From DAOUGC01 sp034429695 (GTDB lineage: Bacteria; Chloroflexota; Anaerolineae; Anaerolineales; Anaerolineaceae): a stretch of DNA of 17,778 nt. Every line of letters starts with the position of its first letter. The first letter of the stretch is position 1. The notes beneath the pieces are model-generated. The model saw nothing but the letters and a program-made list of their open reading frames with translations, had not been told where the DNA came from and did not search any database. This document shows positions 1 through 7,880 of the stretch, in pieces. The translations under genes and the position numbers were made by a program. The stretch spans positions 1-17,778 of the forward strand of contig DAOUGC010000095.1 of assembly GCA_034429695.1 (NCBI GenBank), written 5' to 3'.

Positions 1-79
1 CCGTCTCCAGGGCTTTGGTCACCTGGGTGATATTCTTGACACTCCGGATACGGAGCCGCATTTCTCTGGTGGATGCCAT
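1..79 (-). CDS. atpG: ATP synthase F1 gamma subunit, N-terminal fragment
   Basis: Only the first 26 codons lie in the window; the gene runs off the left edge. The peptide begins MASTREMRLRIRSVKNITQV and continues TKALET, the hallmark N-terminal helix of the F1 gamma subunit, the coiled-coil shaft that turns inside the alpha3beta3 head and couples proton (or sodium) flow to ATP synthesis. The ATG lies 16 bases after the atpA stop, preceded by a GGGG ribosome-binding site, so it is almost certainly cotranscribed with atpA. The order alpha then gamma is the usual bacterial atp order, with beta and epsilon expected beyond the edge. Confidence 0.93.
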   Translation of the reverse strand, partial: MASTREMRLRIRSVKNITQVTKALET

Positions 80-95
80 GATACCCCGCTACCGA

Positions 96-1619
<1,524 letters not shown>

Positions 1620-1674
1620 TGACCCTCCAAGGTCATTTGTTGGAGTCAGTTTGAAATTCCACCTGTTGCGTTAA

Positions 1675-1703
1675 ATCATACTAGAAAGCTGAAGTGTTGT
1701 CAA
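1675..1703 (-). promoter_or_regulatory. Sigma-70-type promoter of atpA
   Basis: On the minus strand TTGACA (1698-1703) is followed after exactly 17 bases by TATGAT (1675-1680). The -35 is perfect and the -10 differs from consensus at one base. Transcription would start near 1668, giving a leader of about 49 bases before the atpA ATG, including its GGAGGG site. It sits about 10 bases downstream of the mutase-epimerase terminator, so it is well placed as an independent start for atpA-atpG. Confidence 0.85.
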
Positions 1704-1713
1704 AAATTGGTAT

Positions 1714-1753
1714 AAAAAATCTCCTCCAACCGTTCGGCGAAGGAGATTTTTTT
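1714..1753 (-). terminator. Intrinsic terminator after the mutase-epimerase operon
   Basis: ATCTCCT (1719-1725) pairs with AGGAGAT (1741-1747) around a 15-base loop, with A-tract and T-tract flanks that make it work in principle on both strands. The biological role is on the minus strand, after the epimerase stop at 1766 and before the atpA promoter. Confidence 0.85.
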
Positions 1754-1765
1754 GCGTTTGCTTGA

Positions 1766-2176
1766 TCAGGCTGGCAGCAACTCGTAGAGTTCCACCAGAA
1801 CGCCGGATGCACTTTTTGGATGAACAAATGCCATCTTTCTGCCCGGCAACACAACCGGCGTCTCATTAATCAACCGGATGCCCTTGGCTTTCAGGTCCGC
1901 CAGCATTTCTTCCAGGTCATCCACCTCAAAACACAGATGATGCATTCCAGCACCCCGTTCCGCCAGGAATTTTGCTGCACCGGTATCATCAGCAGTCGGT
2001 TTAACCAGTTCCACCTCGCTATCGCCGGTGGGTAAAAATGCCACCATGGCTTTCTGAGACGGCACGTCCTCAATGTGGTGCAATTCGATACCCAGCGCAT
2101 CCCGCCAGAAGGTCAACGCGCCGTCAATATCCGGTACCACAATTGCCACGTGGTTAATCTTTTTGATCTTTGCCAT
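1766..2176 (-). CDS. mce: Methylmalonyl-CoA epimerase (VOC superfamily)
   Basis: A 136-residue single-chain VOC-fold protein, the usual length of bacterial methylmalonyl-CoA epimerase. The enzyme interconverts (S)- and (R)-methylmalonyl-CoA, linking propionyl-CoA carboxylation to the B12-dependent mutase. The first betaalphabetabetabeta unit starts KINHVAIVVPD, with the first metal-ligand His. The second contains GMHHLCFEVDD, and the end has the VELYE segment carrying the expected Glu ligand. The start is supported by AAAGGTG just upstream. It lies 40 bases after the mutase gene on the same strand and ends at a terminator, so the two form an operon in the same pathway. Confidence rests on both motif and neighbour. 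Confidence 0.93.
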   Translation of the reverse strand: MAKIKKINHVAIVVPDIDGALTFWRDALGIELHHIEDVPSQKAMVAFLPTGDSEVELVKPTADDTGAAKFLAERGAGMHHLCFEVDDLEEMLADLKAKGIRLINETPVVLPGRKMAFVHPKSASGVLVELYELLPA

Positions 2177-2216
2177 TGGTCACCTTTTACTCGAATCTGC
2201 GTCTTGTTTGGTGGAT

Positions 2217-3869
2217 TTAAACCCATGCGGGTGATTGATACTCACCCCAAACCTTGCGCAATACTCCACAAATTTCACCCAGGGTAATATCATGCTCCAC
2301 ACATTCAATGAATACGGGCAACATGTTCTCACTGGAGCGGGCTGTGGTATCCAGCCGCGCCAGCAGCTCATTTACCTTTTCATTGTCGCGGTCCGCGCGC
2401 AGTTCCGCCAGGCGCGCGCGCTGATTATTCTCAATGGAAGGATCAACGCGCAGGCTTTCCAGTTCCAGATCTTCCTTGACGGTGAAGGCGTTCACGCCCA
2501 CCACGATCTGTTCGTTCTTTTCCACCGCCTGTTGGGCCTGGTAGGCAGCTTCCTGGATCTCTCCCTGCATGTATCCACGCTCAATGGCTGCCAGCGCACC
2601 ACCCATGGCATCGATCTTGCGGATATATTCCCTCGCCTGGTCGCAGATCTGGTCGGTCAGGCTTTCGATCAGGAACGAGCCGCCCAATGGGTCAATTGTA
2701 TCCGCCACCCCTGACTCGTTGGCGATGATCTGCTGGGTGCGCAACGCCACCCGCACCGATTTCTCGGTGGGCAGCCATAATGCCTCATCCATGCTGTTGG
2801 TATGCAGTGATTGGGTTCCCCCTATCACCGCTGCCAGCGCCTGAATGGCTACGCGCACAACATTGTTCTCCGGCTGTTGCGCTGTCAATGTTGATCCGGC
2901 GGTTTGCGTGTGGAAACGCAGCATCATGGACTTGGGATCCTGGGCGCCGAAACGTTCCTTCACAATCTGCGCCCATAACCGCCTCGCAGCCCTGTATTTG
3001 GATACTTCTTCCAGGAAGTTATTGTGCGCATTAAAGAAGAATGATAGTTGCGACGCAATATCATCCACCTGCAAGCCAGCCTTGATGGAAGCCTCCAGAT
3101 AGGCAATGGCGTTGGCAAGCGTGAATGCCACCTCCTGCACAGCAGTTGAACCGGCTTCACGGATGTGGTAACCCGATATGCTGATCGTGTTCCAGTGCGG
3201 CACATTCGTCTGGCAGTACTGAAATACATCCGTAATCAGACGCATGGAGGGCGTCGGTGGAAAAATGTAGGTCCCGCGGGCAACATATTCCTTCAAAATA
3301 TCGTTCTGAATGGTTCCGCGCAGCTTTTTCTCTTCCACACCCTGACGGCGCCCCACTGCAATGTACATCGCCAACAATATGGCTGCTGGCGCATTGATCG
3401 TCATGCTCGTGGAAACCTTGTCCAGCGGGATCTGATTAAAAAGAATTTCCATGTCCCGTAATGAGGAAATGGAAACGCCTACCTTGCCCACTTCACCGCT
3501 GGCAATCGCATCATCAGCGTCATACCCGATCTGCGTCGGCAGGTCAAACGCGACCGACAGGCCTGTCTGTCCCTGCTGTAACAAATATCGGTACCGGGTG
3601 TTGGACTCCTCGGCGGAGGCAAACCCGGCATACTGACGCATTGTCCAGAACCTGCCCCGATACATGGTCGGTTGAATGCCGCGCGTGTATGGATATTCTC
3701 CGGGGAACCCCAGTTTTTTCAGATATTCGCCTTCCTCTTTGGGTGTTTCAAAAGGCGGCAGCGGCAGTCCGGATGGGGTGGTAAATTGCTTTTTCCGTTC
3801 AGGAAAACGTTCCACCATGGGACGCCAAACTTTATCTTCCCATCGTTTGCGTTCTGCTTCCAGGTTCAT
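2217..3869 (-). CDS. Methylmalonyl-CoA mutase, large (catalytic) subunit without B12 domain
   Basis: A 550-residue substrate-binding TIM-barrel subunit of methylmalonyl-CoA mutase, which rearranges (R)-methylmalonyl-CoA to succinyl-CoA with adenosylcobalamin. Family hallmarks are visible: YTRGIQPTMYRGRFWTMRQY near residue 60, QTAGSTLTAQQP and TQSLHTNSMDEALWLPTE in the second half of the barrel. The protein stops after the barrel and short linker (VEHDITLGEICGVLRKVWGE) and has no DxHxxG cobalamin-binding domain, so it belongs to the split type, whose small subunit is a separate gene not in this window. The reading frame stays open for 49 codons upstream, but the ATG at 3869 (MNLEAERKRWED) is chosen because GAGG lies six bases before it and family homology begins there. 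The epimerase follows. Confidence 0.94.
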   Translation of the reverse strand: MNLEAERKRWEDKVWRPMVERFPERKKQFTTPSGLPLPPFETPKEEGEYLKKLGFPGEYPYTRGIQPTMYRGRFWTMRQYAGFASAEESNTRYRYLLQQGQTGLSVAFDLPTQIGYDADDAIASGEVGKVGVSISSLRDMEILFNQIPLDKVSTSMTINAPAAILLAMYIAVGRRQGVEEKKLRGTIQNDILKEYVARGTYIFPPTPSMRLITDVFQYCQTNVPHWNTISISGYHIREAGSTAVQEVAFTLANAIAYLEASIKAGLQVDDIASQLSFFFNAHNNFLEEVSKYRAARRLWAQIVKERFGAQDPKSMMLRFHTQTAGSTLTAQQPENNVVRVAIQALAAVIGGTQSLHTNSMDEALWLPTEKSVRVALRTQQIIANESGVADTIDPLGGSFLIESLTDQICDQAREYIRKIDAMGGALAAIERGYMQGEIQEAAYQAQQAVEKNEQIVVGVNAFTVKEDLELESLRVDPSIENNQRARLAELRADRDNEKVNELLARLDTTARSSENMLPVFIECVEHDITLGEICGVLRKVWGEYQSPAWV

Positions 3870-3902
3870 GATCATCCTCGGCGTGGTTGTAAAAGCGGTT
3901 AA

Positions 3903-3908
3903 AGTATA
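3903..3908 (-). promoter_or_regulatory. Candidate -10 box for the mutase operon
   Basis: TATACT on the minus strand lies 33 bases before the chosen mutase ATG and would give a leader of about 27 bases with the GAGG ribosome-binding site. There is no good -35 at 16-18 bases, so this is a weak call. A small dyad, CCGAT-4-ATCGG (3910-3923), lies just upstream between the divergent mutase and antiporter genes and could bind a regulator. Confidence 0.35.
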
Positions 3909-3988
3909 ACCGATCTCAATCGGCTCGCCAGTGAACATTTTTATGGTAAACTTTTGACAAATATCCTGAATGAAAGGAGGGGGATTGC

Positions 3989-5227
3989 GTGTCTTCATTC
4001 TTACAATTAATTTCATTGCTAATCATCATCCTGCTTGCTGCCAAGACCGCCGGTTATATCAGCACCCGCTTGGGTCAGCCATCAGTTTTTGGTGAACTGC
4101 TGGTCGGCGTAATTCTGGGCCCCAGCCTTTTAAACATACTCAATCTGCCCTGGATCGACAATGCCCATCTGGGCGATTTCATCTACGAGCTGGGTGAAAT
4201 TGGCGTATTATTACTCATGTTTCTGGCAGGTCTTGAGCTACATTTTCGAGATCTTGCCAAGAATTTTCGCGTTTCTCTGGCCGCCGGCGTACTCGGTGTG
4301 CTGGTTCCCGTTGGTTTTGGTTTTTTGGTGGGTGAAATTCTCGGATACGACCTGGTTCATTCGCTCTTCCTGGGTCTCACCCTCGGAGCCACCAGTGTAT
4401 CCATATCAGCGCAAACCCTGATCGAAATGGGCAAACTTCGCACCCGCATTGGCCTGGGGTTACTGGGTGCTGCGGTTTTTGATGACATCCTGGTCATCCT
4501 GTTGCTATCCATCTCACTCGGCCTGTTTTCGGGCAGCGAAGGGCTGGGACCCATTCTGATCGTCATTGGCCGCATGGCGTTGTTCCTGGCACTGGCATCA
4601 GCCTTTGGTTACTGGTTTCTTCCAAAATTGGTTAAGCGAGTCTCCAAATTACCGATCAGTTTTGGCGCGGTCACATTTGCCGTCATCATCATGTTGGTAT
4701 TTGGTCTGGCCTCTGAAGTTGTGGGTGGAATGGCAGCCATCACGGGCACATTTCTGGCAGGGTTGATGTTCTCGCGAACCCCCCAAAAGGCAGACATTGA
4801 ACAATCCATCCAATCCATCGCCTACTCCTTTTTCGTCCCCATCTTTTTTGTCAACATCGGACTGATTATCAATCTCAGGGAACTTGATGCAGGAATATTA
4901 ATCGCTGTGCTCTTGATTAGCGTGGCAGCGGTTCTGGGCAAGGTCATCGGTGCGGGTCTGGGAGCCAAAATTGGCAAGTATTCCTGGAAGGAAGCCCTTG
5001 CCGTCGGGATCGGCATGATCTCACGCGGTGAGGTTGGTCTGATTGTGGCAAAAGTGGAACTGGATCAAGACCTGTTAAGTCCGGAGATTTTTTCGGCAAT
5101 AATTGGAATGGTTCTCGTCACCACCCTCATTACACCACCGCTCTTGAGGATCTCACTGAAAGAGCATCCAAAACCAGATGTTGAAGATCAAACAACCCCA
5201 AAAAGCACTTCAGAGGAGGCTGTCTGA
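3989..5227 (+). CDS. NapA-like CPA2 family Na+(K+)/H+ antiporter
   Basis: A 412-residue, almost wholly hydrophobic transporter of the CPA2 monovalent cation:proton antiporter family, expected in the cytoplasmic membrane with about 12-13 helices. Family signatures are clear: GQPSVFGELLVGVILGP at about 29-45, LLLMFLAGLELHF at 74-86, TSVSIS in the unwound crossover helix at 135-140, the ion-binding Asp pair AAVFDDILVI at 161-170 (D165-D166), and RGEVGLIVA at 346-354. The Asp pair is typical of electrogenic NapA-type carriers. The C-tail is short and lacks the TrkA-N/RCK domain of Kef systems. Translation starts at a GTG eight bases after AAAGGAGG. The stop overlaps by one base the ATG of a PII-like gene, implying coupled translation and possibly regulation by that protein. 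The exact ion is inferred. Confidence 0.9.
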   Translation: MSSFLQLISLLIIILLAAKTAGYISTRLGQPSVFGELLVGVILGPSLLNILNLPWIDNAHLGDFIYELGEIGVLLLMFLAGLELHFRDLAKNFRVSLAAGVLGVLVPVGFGFLVGEILGYDLVHSLFLGLTLGATSVSISAQTLIEMGKLRTRIGLGLLGAAVFDDILVILLLSISLGLFSGSEGLGPILIVIGRMALFLALASAFGYWFLPKLVKRVSKLPISFGAVTFAVIIMLVFGLASEVVGGMAAITGTFLAGLMFSRTPQKADIEQSIQSIAYSFFVPIFFVNIGLIINLRELDAGILIAVLLISVAAVLGKVIGAGLGAKIGKYSWKEALAVGIGMISRGEVGLIVAKVELDQDLLSPEIFSAIIGMVLVTTLITPPLLRISLKEHPKPDVEDQTTPKSTSEEAV

Positions 5228-5580
5228 TGTTTCTCGTATTGTTGGTTTTACATAAAAATGACCAGCTCGAAGAGGTTCTGGACGCCTGGGATCAGACAGG
5301 CGTTGGTGGAATCACCATCCTACCCAGCACCGGTATGGGGAGAATTCGTTATTCCGCCCTAAATGAGGCCATGCCCATCATCCCCACCCTGGAAGATTTA
5401 TTGGAACACACCGAAAGGCTCAACCGGACCATCTTCTCAATCGTCAAGGGTCAGGAGATGGTGGATAAATTGGTGGAAGCCACCGAGTCGGTCACGGGTG
5501 ACCTCAATAATCCCAATACCGGCATCCTGGTGGTGCTACCGGTATTGCAATCTTACGGATTAAACCGTCGGCCTGAGTAG
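5227..5580 (+). CDS. PII-like (GlnB-fold) small signalling protein paired with the antiporter
   Basis: A 117-residue soluble protein whose layout follows the PII superfamily. The first strand is FLVLLVLHKND (2-12), the next helix ends in the turn TGVGGITILPSTGMGR (24-39; compare GlnB's GIQGMTV...GFGR). A 30-residue T-loop-like segment (about 40-67), strand RTIFSIVKG (67-75), helix and then the strand TGILVVLPV (98-106) aligns with GlnB's DGKIFVLPV. The uridylylated T-loop pattern of GlnB is absent, and the B-loop Lys (GK) is replaced by NPNTG, so nucleotide binding may differ. PII-like proteins such as SbtB commonly sit beside, and control, a membrane transporter; here the ATG shares a base with the antiporter stop and GGAGG precedes it by seven bases. 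The family call is by eye; the function is inferred. Confidence 0.72.
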   Translation: MFLVLLVLHKNDQLEEVLDAWDQTGVGGITILPSTGMGRIRYSALNEAMPIIPTLEDLLEHTERLNRTIFSIVKGQEMVDKLVEATESVTGDLNNPNTGILVVLPVLQSYGLNRRPE

Positions 5581-5596
5581 TCTTCACGAGCCGGCG

Positions 5597-5625
5597 TTGA
5601 CGGTGTGTCCGCGATCTGGTAAAAT
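5597..5625 (+). promoter_or_regulatory. Sigma-70-type promoter of rplI
   Basis: TTGACG (5597-5602) is followed after exactly 17 bases by TAAAAT (5620-5625), each one mismatch from consensus. Transcription would begin near 5632, giving a leader of about 60 bases before the rplI ATG. It starts 16 bases after the stop of the PII-like gene. Confidence 0.8.
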
Positions 5626-5693
5626 TGAGCCTGTTTTGTGGCGTTGTACCCTTCGCCACTCACCAATCATTCTTGTTTGAAAGGGCTTGTCCA

Positions 5694-6260
5694 ATGAAAG
5701 TTCTCCTGATTAAAGATGTTTACAAGCTGGGTCATGCCGGCGACATCAAGCGTGTGGCTGATGGTTATGGCCGCAATTATTTGATCCCCCAGCGTCTGGC
5801 CGTCCTGGCCACTCCTGGCGCCATCAAACAGGCCGAGCACATTCGCACCGCCGCCGCCGAACAGCGCGCCATTCTCAACAACGAGATGGCCGGTCTGGCT
5901 AGCAAAGTGGAGAAAATCACTCTGATGTTCTCCTCCAAGGCTGGTGAAACCGGTAAATTGTACGGTTCCATCACCCAGCAGATGATCGTCGATGCCCTCA
6001 ATCAGCGCCTGGGCGCCCGTCTCGATCGCCGTCAGATCGAAGCCGAACCCATTCGCACCCTGGGCGAGCATAAAGTTCTGGTACGCCTGACCGTGGACAT
6101 CATCCCGGCTGTTAAAGTCATTGTCTATCGCGACGGTGAAATGCCGGTGGCCCCTGTTGAAGAAGAGACCCCTGCAGTCGAATCCGCTCCTGCGGAAGAG
6201 GTTGCGGACGAGGTTGTGGATGCCGCCGAAGAAACCCAGTCTGAGGCATCTGCTGAATAA
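5694..6260 (+). CDS. rplI: 50S ribosomal protein L9 with acidic C-terminal tail
   Basis: A 188-residue L9, which binds 23S rRNA near the L1 stalk and bridges neighbouring ribosomes. The N-terminal domain MKVLLIKDVYKLGHAGDIKR with GYGRNYLIPQRLA is unmistakable. It is followed by the long connecting helix (about 50-75) and the C-terminal domain ending near IIPAVKVIVYRD (about 145). Bacterial L9 is usually about 150 residues; here a further 38-40 residues made mainly of Glu, Ala, Val and Pro follow. An in-frame ATG at 5625 exists, but the ATG at 5694 gives the canonical N-terminus and follows AAAGG. The usual partners rpsF, ssb and rpsR are not adjacent; it has its own promoter and terminator. 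Confidence 0.97.
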   Translation: MKVLLIKDVYKLGHAGDIKRVADGYGRNYLIPQRLAVLATPGAIKQAEHIRTAAAEQRAILNNEMAGLASKVEKITLMFSSKAGETGKLYGSITQQMIVDALNQRLGARLDRRQIEAEPIRTLGEHKVLVRLTVDIIPAVKVIVYRDGEMPVAPVEEETPAVESAPAEEVADEVVDAAEETQSEASAE

Positions 6261-6285
6261 TTTGTTTTTCCAGTAAAGTTCAGAA

Positions 6286-6330
6286 ACCGGTCTGAAAATA
6301 AGTTACAATATTCAGACCGGTATTTTTTTA
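6286..6330 (+). terminator. Intrinsic terminator of rplI
   Basis: ACCGGTCTGAA (6286-6296) pairs perfectly with TTCAGACCGGT (6311-6321) across a 14-base loop, followed by a T-rich tail ATTTTTTTA. This is the strongest terminator in the window. It ends within two bases of the first possible start codon of the next gene, which therefore has almost no room for a leader of its own. Confidence 0.92.
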
Positions 6331-6334
6331 TATG
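6329..6334 (+). promoter_or_regulatory. Candidate -10 of a leaderless RodZ-like transcript
   Basis: TATATG lies six bases before the ATG at 6341, which would put the first transcribed base on or next to the A of that codon. No Shine-Dalgarno sequence is visible before either ATG and no clear -35 is present. The upstream terminator should cut off read-through from rplI. Weak evidence alone; it gains weight from two similar arrangements in the window. Confidence 0.3.
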
Positions 6335-7870
6335 ACCATCATGGCAGAATCCGCAGGAAAAACCTTACAACAGGCACGCATTGCCAAAAATCTAACTCTG
6401 GAGCAGGTTGCATTCCAGACCAAGATCCGCTTGCGTTTTCTTCAGGCGCTGGAAAACGATGATCACGAGTCGCTTCCGTCTGAAGTTCAGGCTCGGGGAT
6501 TTATTCGCCTGTACACTGGCCTGCTTGGGATGGAAGCAACACCGATCCTCGACTTGTGGGATGGAAAAACCCCTGACCCAATCGTTCCAGTCACACCTTC
6601 TCCGTCGACCACGGAAGAGGTGGTCAACGACGATCAAGCAACCCCACTCCCTTCAGATGATGGTACGGCGCAGACAGCCGGGCAACCCCCGGATGATAAC
6701 GAATCCCCCGATTCTGAACAGGTGTACCAGGACCCGCCCAGCGCACACAGCGAAGATCTGCCTGTGGAAACCGGGACCAGCCAGCAGGTCATGGATGACA
6801 TTGGCCGCCAGCTCAAACAGCGCAGGATTCGCCTGGCGCTCACCCTGGGAGATGTCGAGGAACACCTGCATATCCGCCAAAAATACCTGGAAGCGCTCGA
6901 AGCAGGCCGACTGGACGATCTTCCCTCGCCGGTGCAGGGCCGGGGATTGCTCAACAACTACGCCTTGTTTCTGGATCTACCTGCAGACCGCATCCTGCTC
7001 CAATTTGCCGACGTTCTGCAGAAACGTCGGGTTGAAATGGGCGGACAACCTGCCGGGCAGGAGGCAATCACCCGGCGGGTTCAATCAGCATCCAACCACA
7101 CGCTGTCACAACCGCTTCCAGCCAGCCAGATTGTTAATTCGCAGAGAGTATCGCCAGTCTCTGCGGGTCAGTCGGTGAACTCACAAAAAGCTAAACAGGC
7201 GCCTGCCTGGCGAAGGTTTGTCACACCAGACTTGCTGGTTGGGTCTGCATTGATCGTCATCCTGGTCGGTTTTGCCATTTGGGGTGCTGCACAGATATCG
7301 TCACTACGCAGGCAGGCAAATTCACCTGACCTCCCCGGTCTGTCTGAAGTGATGCTCACCGCCAGCATCGCACCCATCCCTGAGGAAGCCACACCGGAGT
7401 TGATGCCAACCCAGATCCCAGCCGGACAGGAATCAGCAGATACAGGCGAAGAACCCGTATCAGACGGGAACGAAAACCCCAATCCTCCAGAAACGACCAT
7501 TCCTGGCGGAACAGGACCCATGAATTTATACGTGGTTGCCAAACAGAGAGCATGGATGCGGGTGTTTGTGGATGGTCGCGAAGAGTTCCAGGGCAGAATT
7601 ACCCCTGGCAATGCGTACACATACTCCGGTTCACAACAAATCGAGCTGGTGTGCGGTAACGTTGATGCGATTGACGTTTACTACAACCAGACCCAGTTGC
7701 TGTTGGGTTCAGGCGCCGGACAGGTGGTGAAGTTGCAGTTTAATCCCGCCGGTATCATGACACCCACATCGGCAATTACCGTCACCCCCACCCCCACCCA
7801 GCCATCCACGCTTGCCCCCACGCCAACCGCAACCGTTCCATCACCCACGGTTACACCGTATATACCCTGA
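6332..7870 (+). CDS. RodZ-like membrane protein with two HTH domains and a DUF4115-type domain
   Basis: A 512-residue single-pass membrane protein; the start could also be the ATG at 6341 (509 residues). A Cro/CI-type HTH of the RodZ kind spans about 10-70 (LQQARIAKNLTLEQVAFQTK ... RGFIRLYTGLLGM). After a charged, disordered linker, a second copy spans about 157-216 (LKQRRIRLALTLGDVEEHLH ... GRGLLNNYALFLDL). One transmembrane helix lies at about 300-320, followed by a Pro/Thr/Glu-rich stalk, a DUF4115-like beta domain (about 398-472, with RAWMRVFVDGREEFQG) and a Thr/Pro tail. RodZ links the MreB cytoskeleton to wall synthesis; the cytosol-in, outside-out layout matches. Canonical RodZ has one HTH, so the duplication is unusual. 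rimO follows after 10 bases and is probably cotranscribed. Role in cell shape is inferred. Confidence 0.82.
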   Translation: MTIMAESAGKTLQQARIAKNLTLEQVAFQTKIRLRFLQALENDDHESLPSEVQARGFIRLYTGLLGMEATPILDLWDGKTPDPIVPVTPSPSTTEEVVNDDQATPLPSDDGTAQTAGQPPDDNESPDSEQVYQDPPSAHSEDLPVETGTSQQVMDDIGRQLKQRRIRLALTLGDVEEHLHIRQKYLEALEAGRLDDLPSPVQGRGLLNNYALFLDLPADRILLQFADVLQKRRVEMGGQPAGQEAITRRVQSASNHTLSQPLPASQIVNSQRVSPVSAGQSVNSQKAKQAPAWRRFVTPDLLVGSALIVILVGFAIWGAAQISSLRRQANSPDLPGLSEVMLTASIAPIPEEATPELMPTQIPAGQESADTGEEPVSDGNENPNPPETTIPGGTGPMNLYVVAKQRAWMRVFVDGREEFQGRITPGNAYTYSGSQQIELVCGNVDAIDVYYNQTQLLLGSGAGQVVKLQFNPAGIMTPTSAITVTPTPTQPSTLAPTPTATVPSPTVTPYIP

Positions 7871-7880
7871 TCTGAGCCCC

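Noticed and set aside
2217..3869. Mutase gene as a truncated or broken full-length methylmalonyl-CoA mutase
   Set aside because: The stop comes cleanly after the barrel-plus-linker, as in known split mutases, and no remnant of the B12 domain follows before the epimerase.
3954..3959. Perfect TTGACA upstream of the antiporter on the plus strand
   Set aside because: A -10 at the right distance would fall in the AAAGGAGG ribosome-binding site; no -10-like sequence is there, so it is not a promoter for this gene.
7785..7850. CCCCCA-rich repeated tract resembling a simple repeat
   Set aside because: It encodes the Thr/Pro tail of the RodZ-like protein in frame, with varied codons; it needs no separate explanation.
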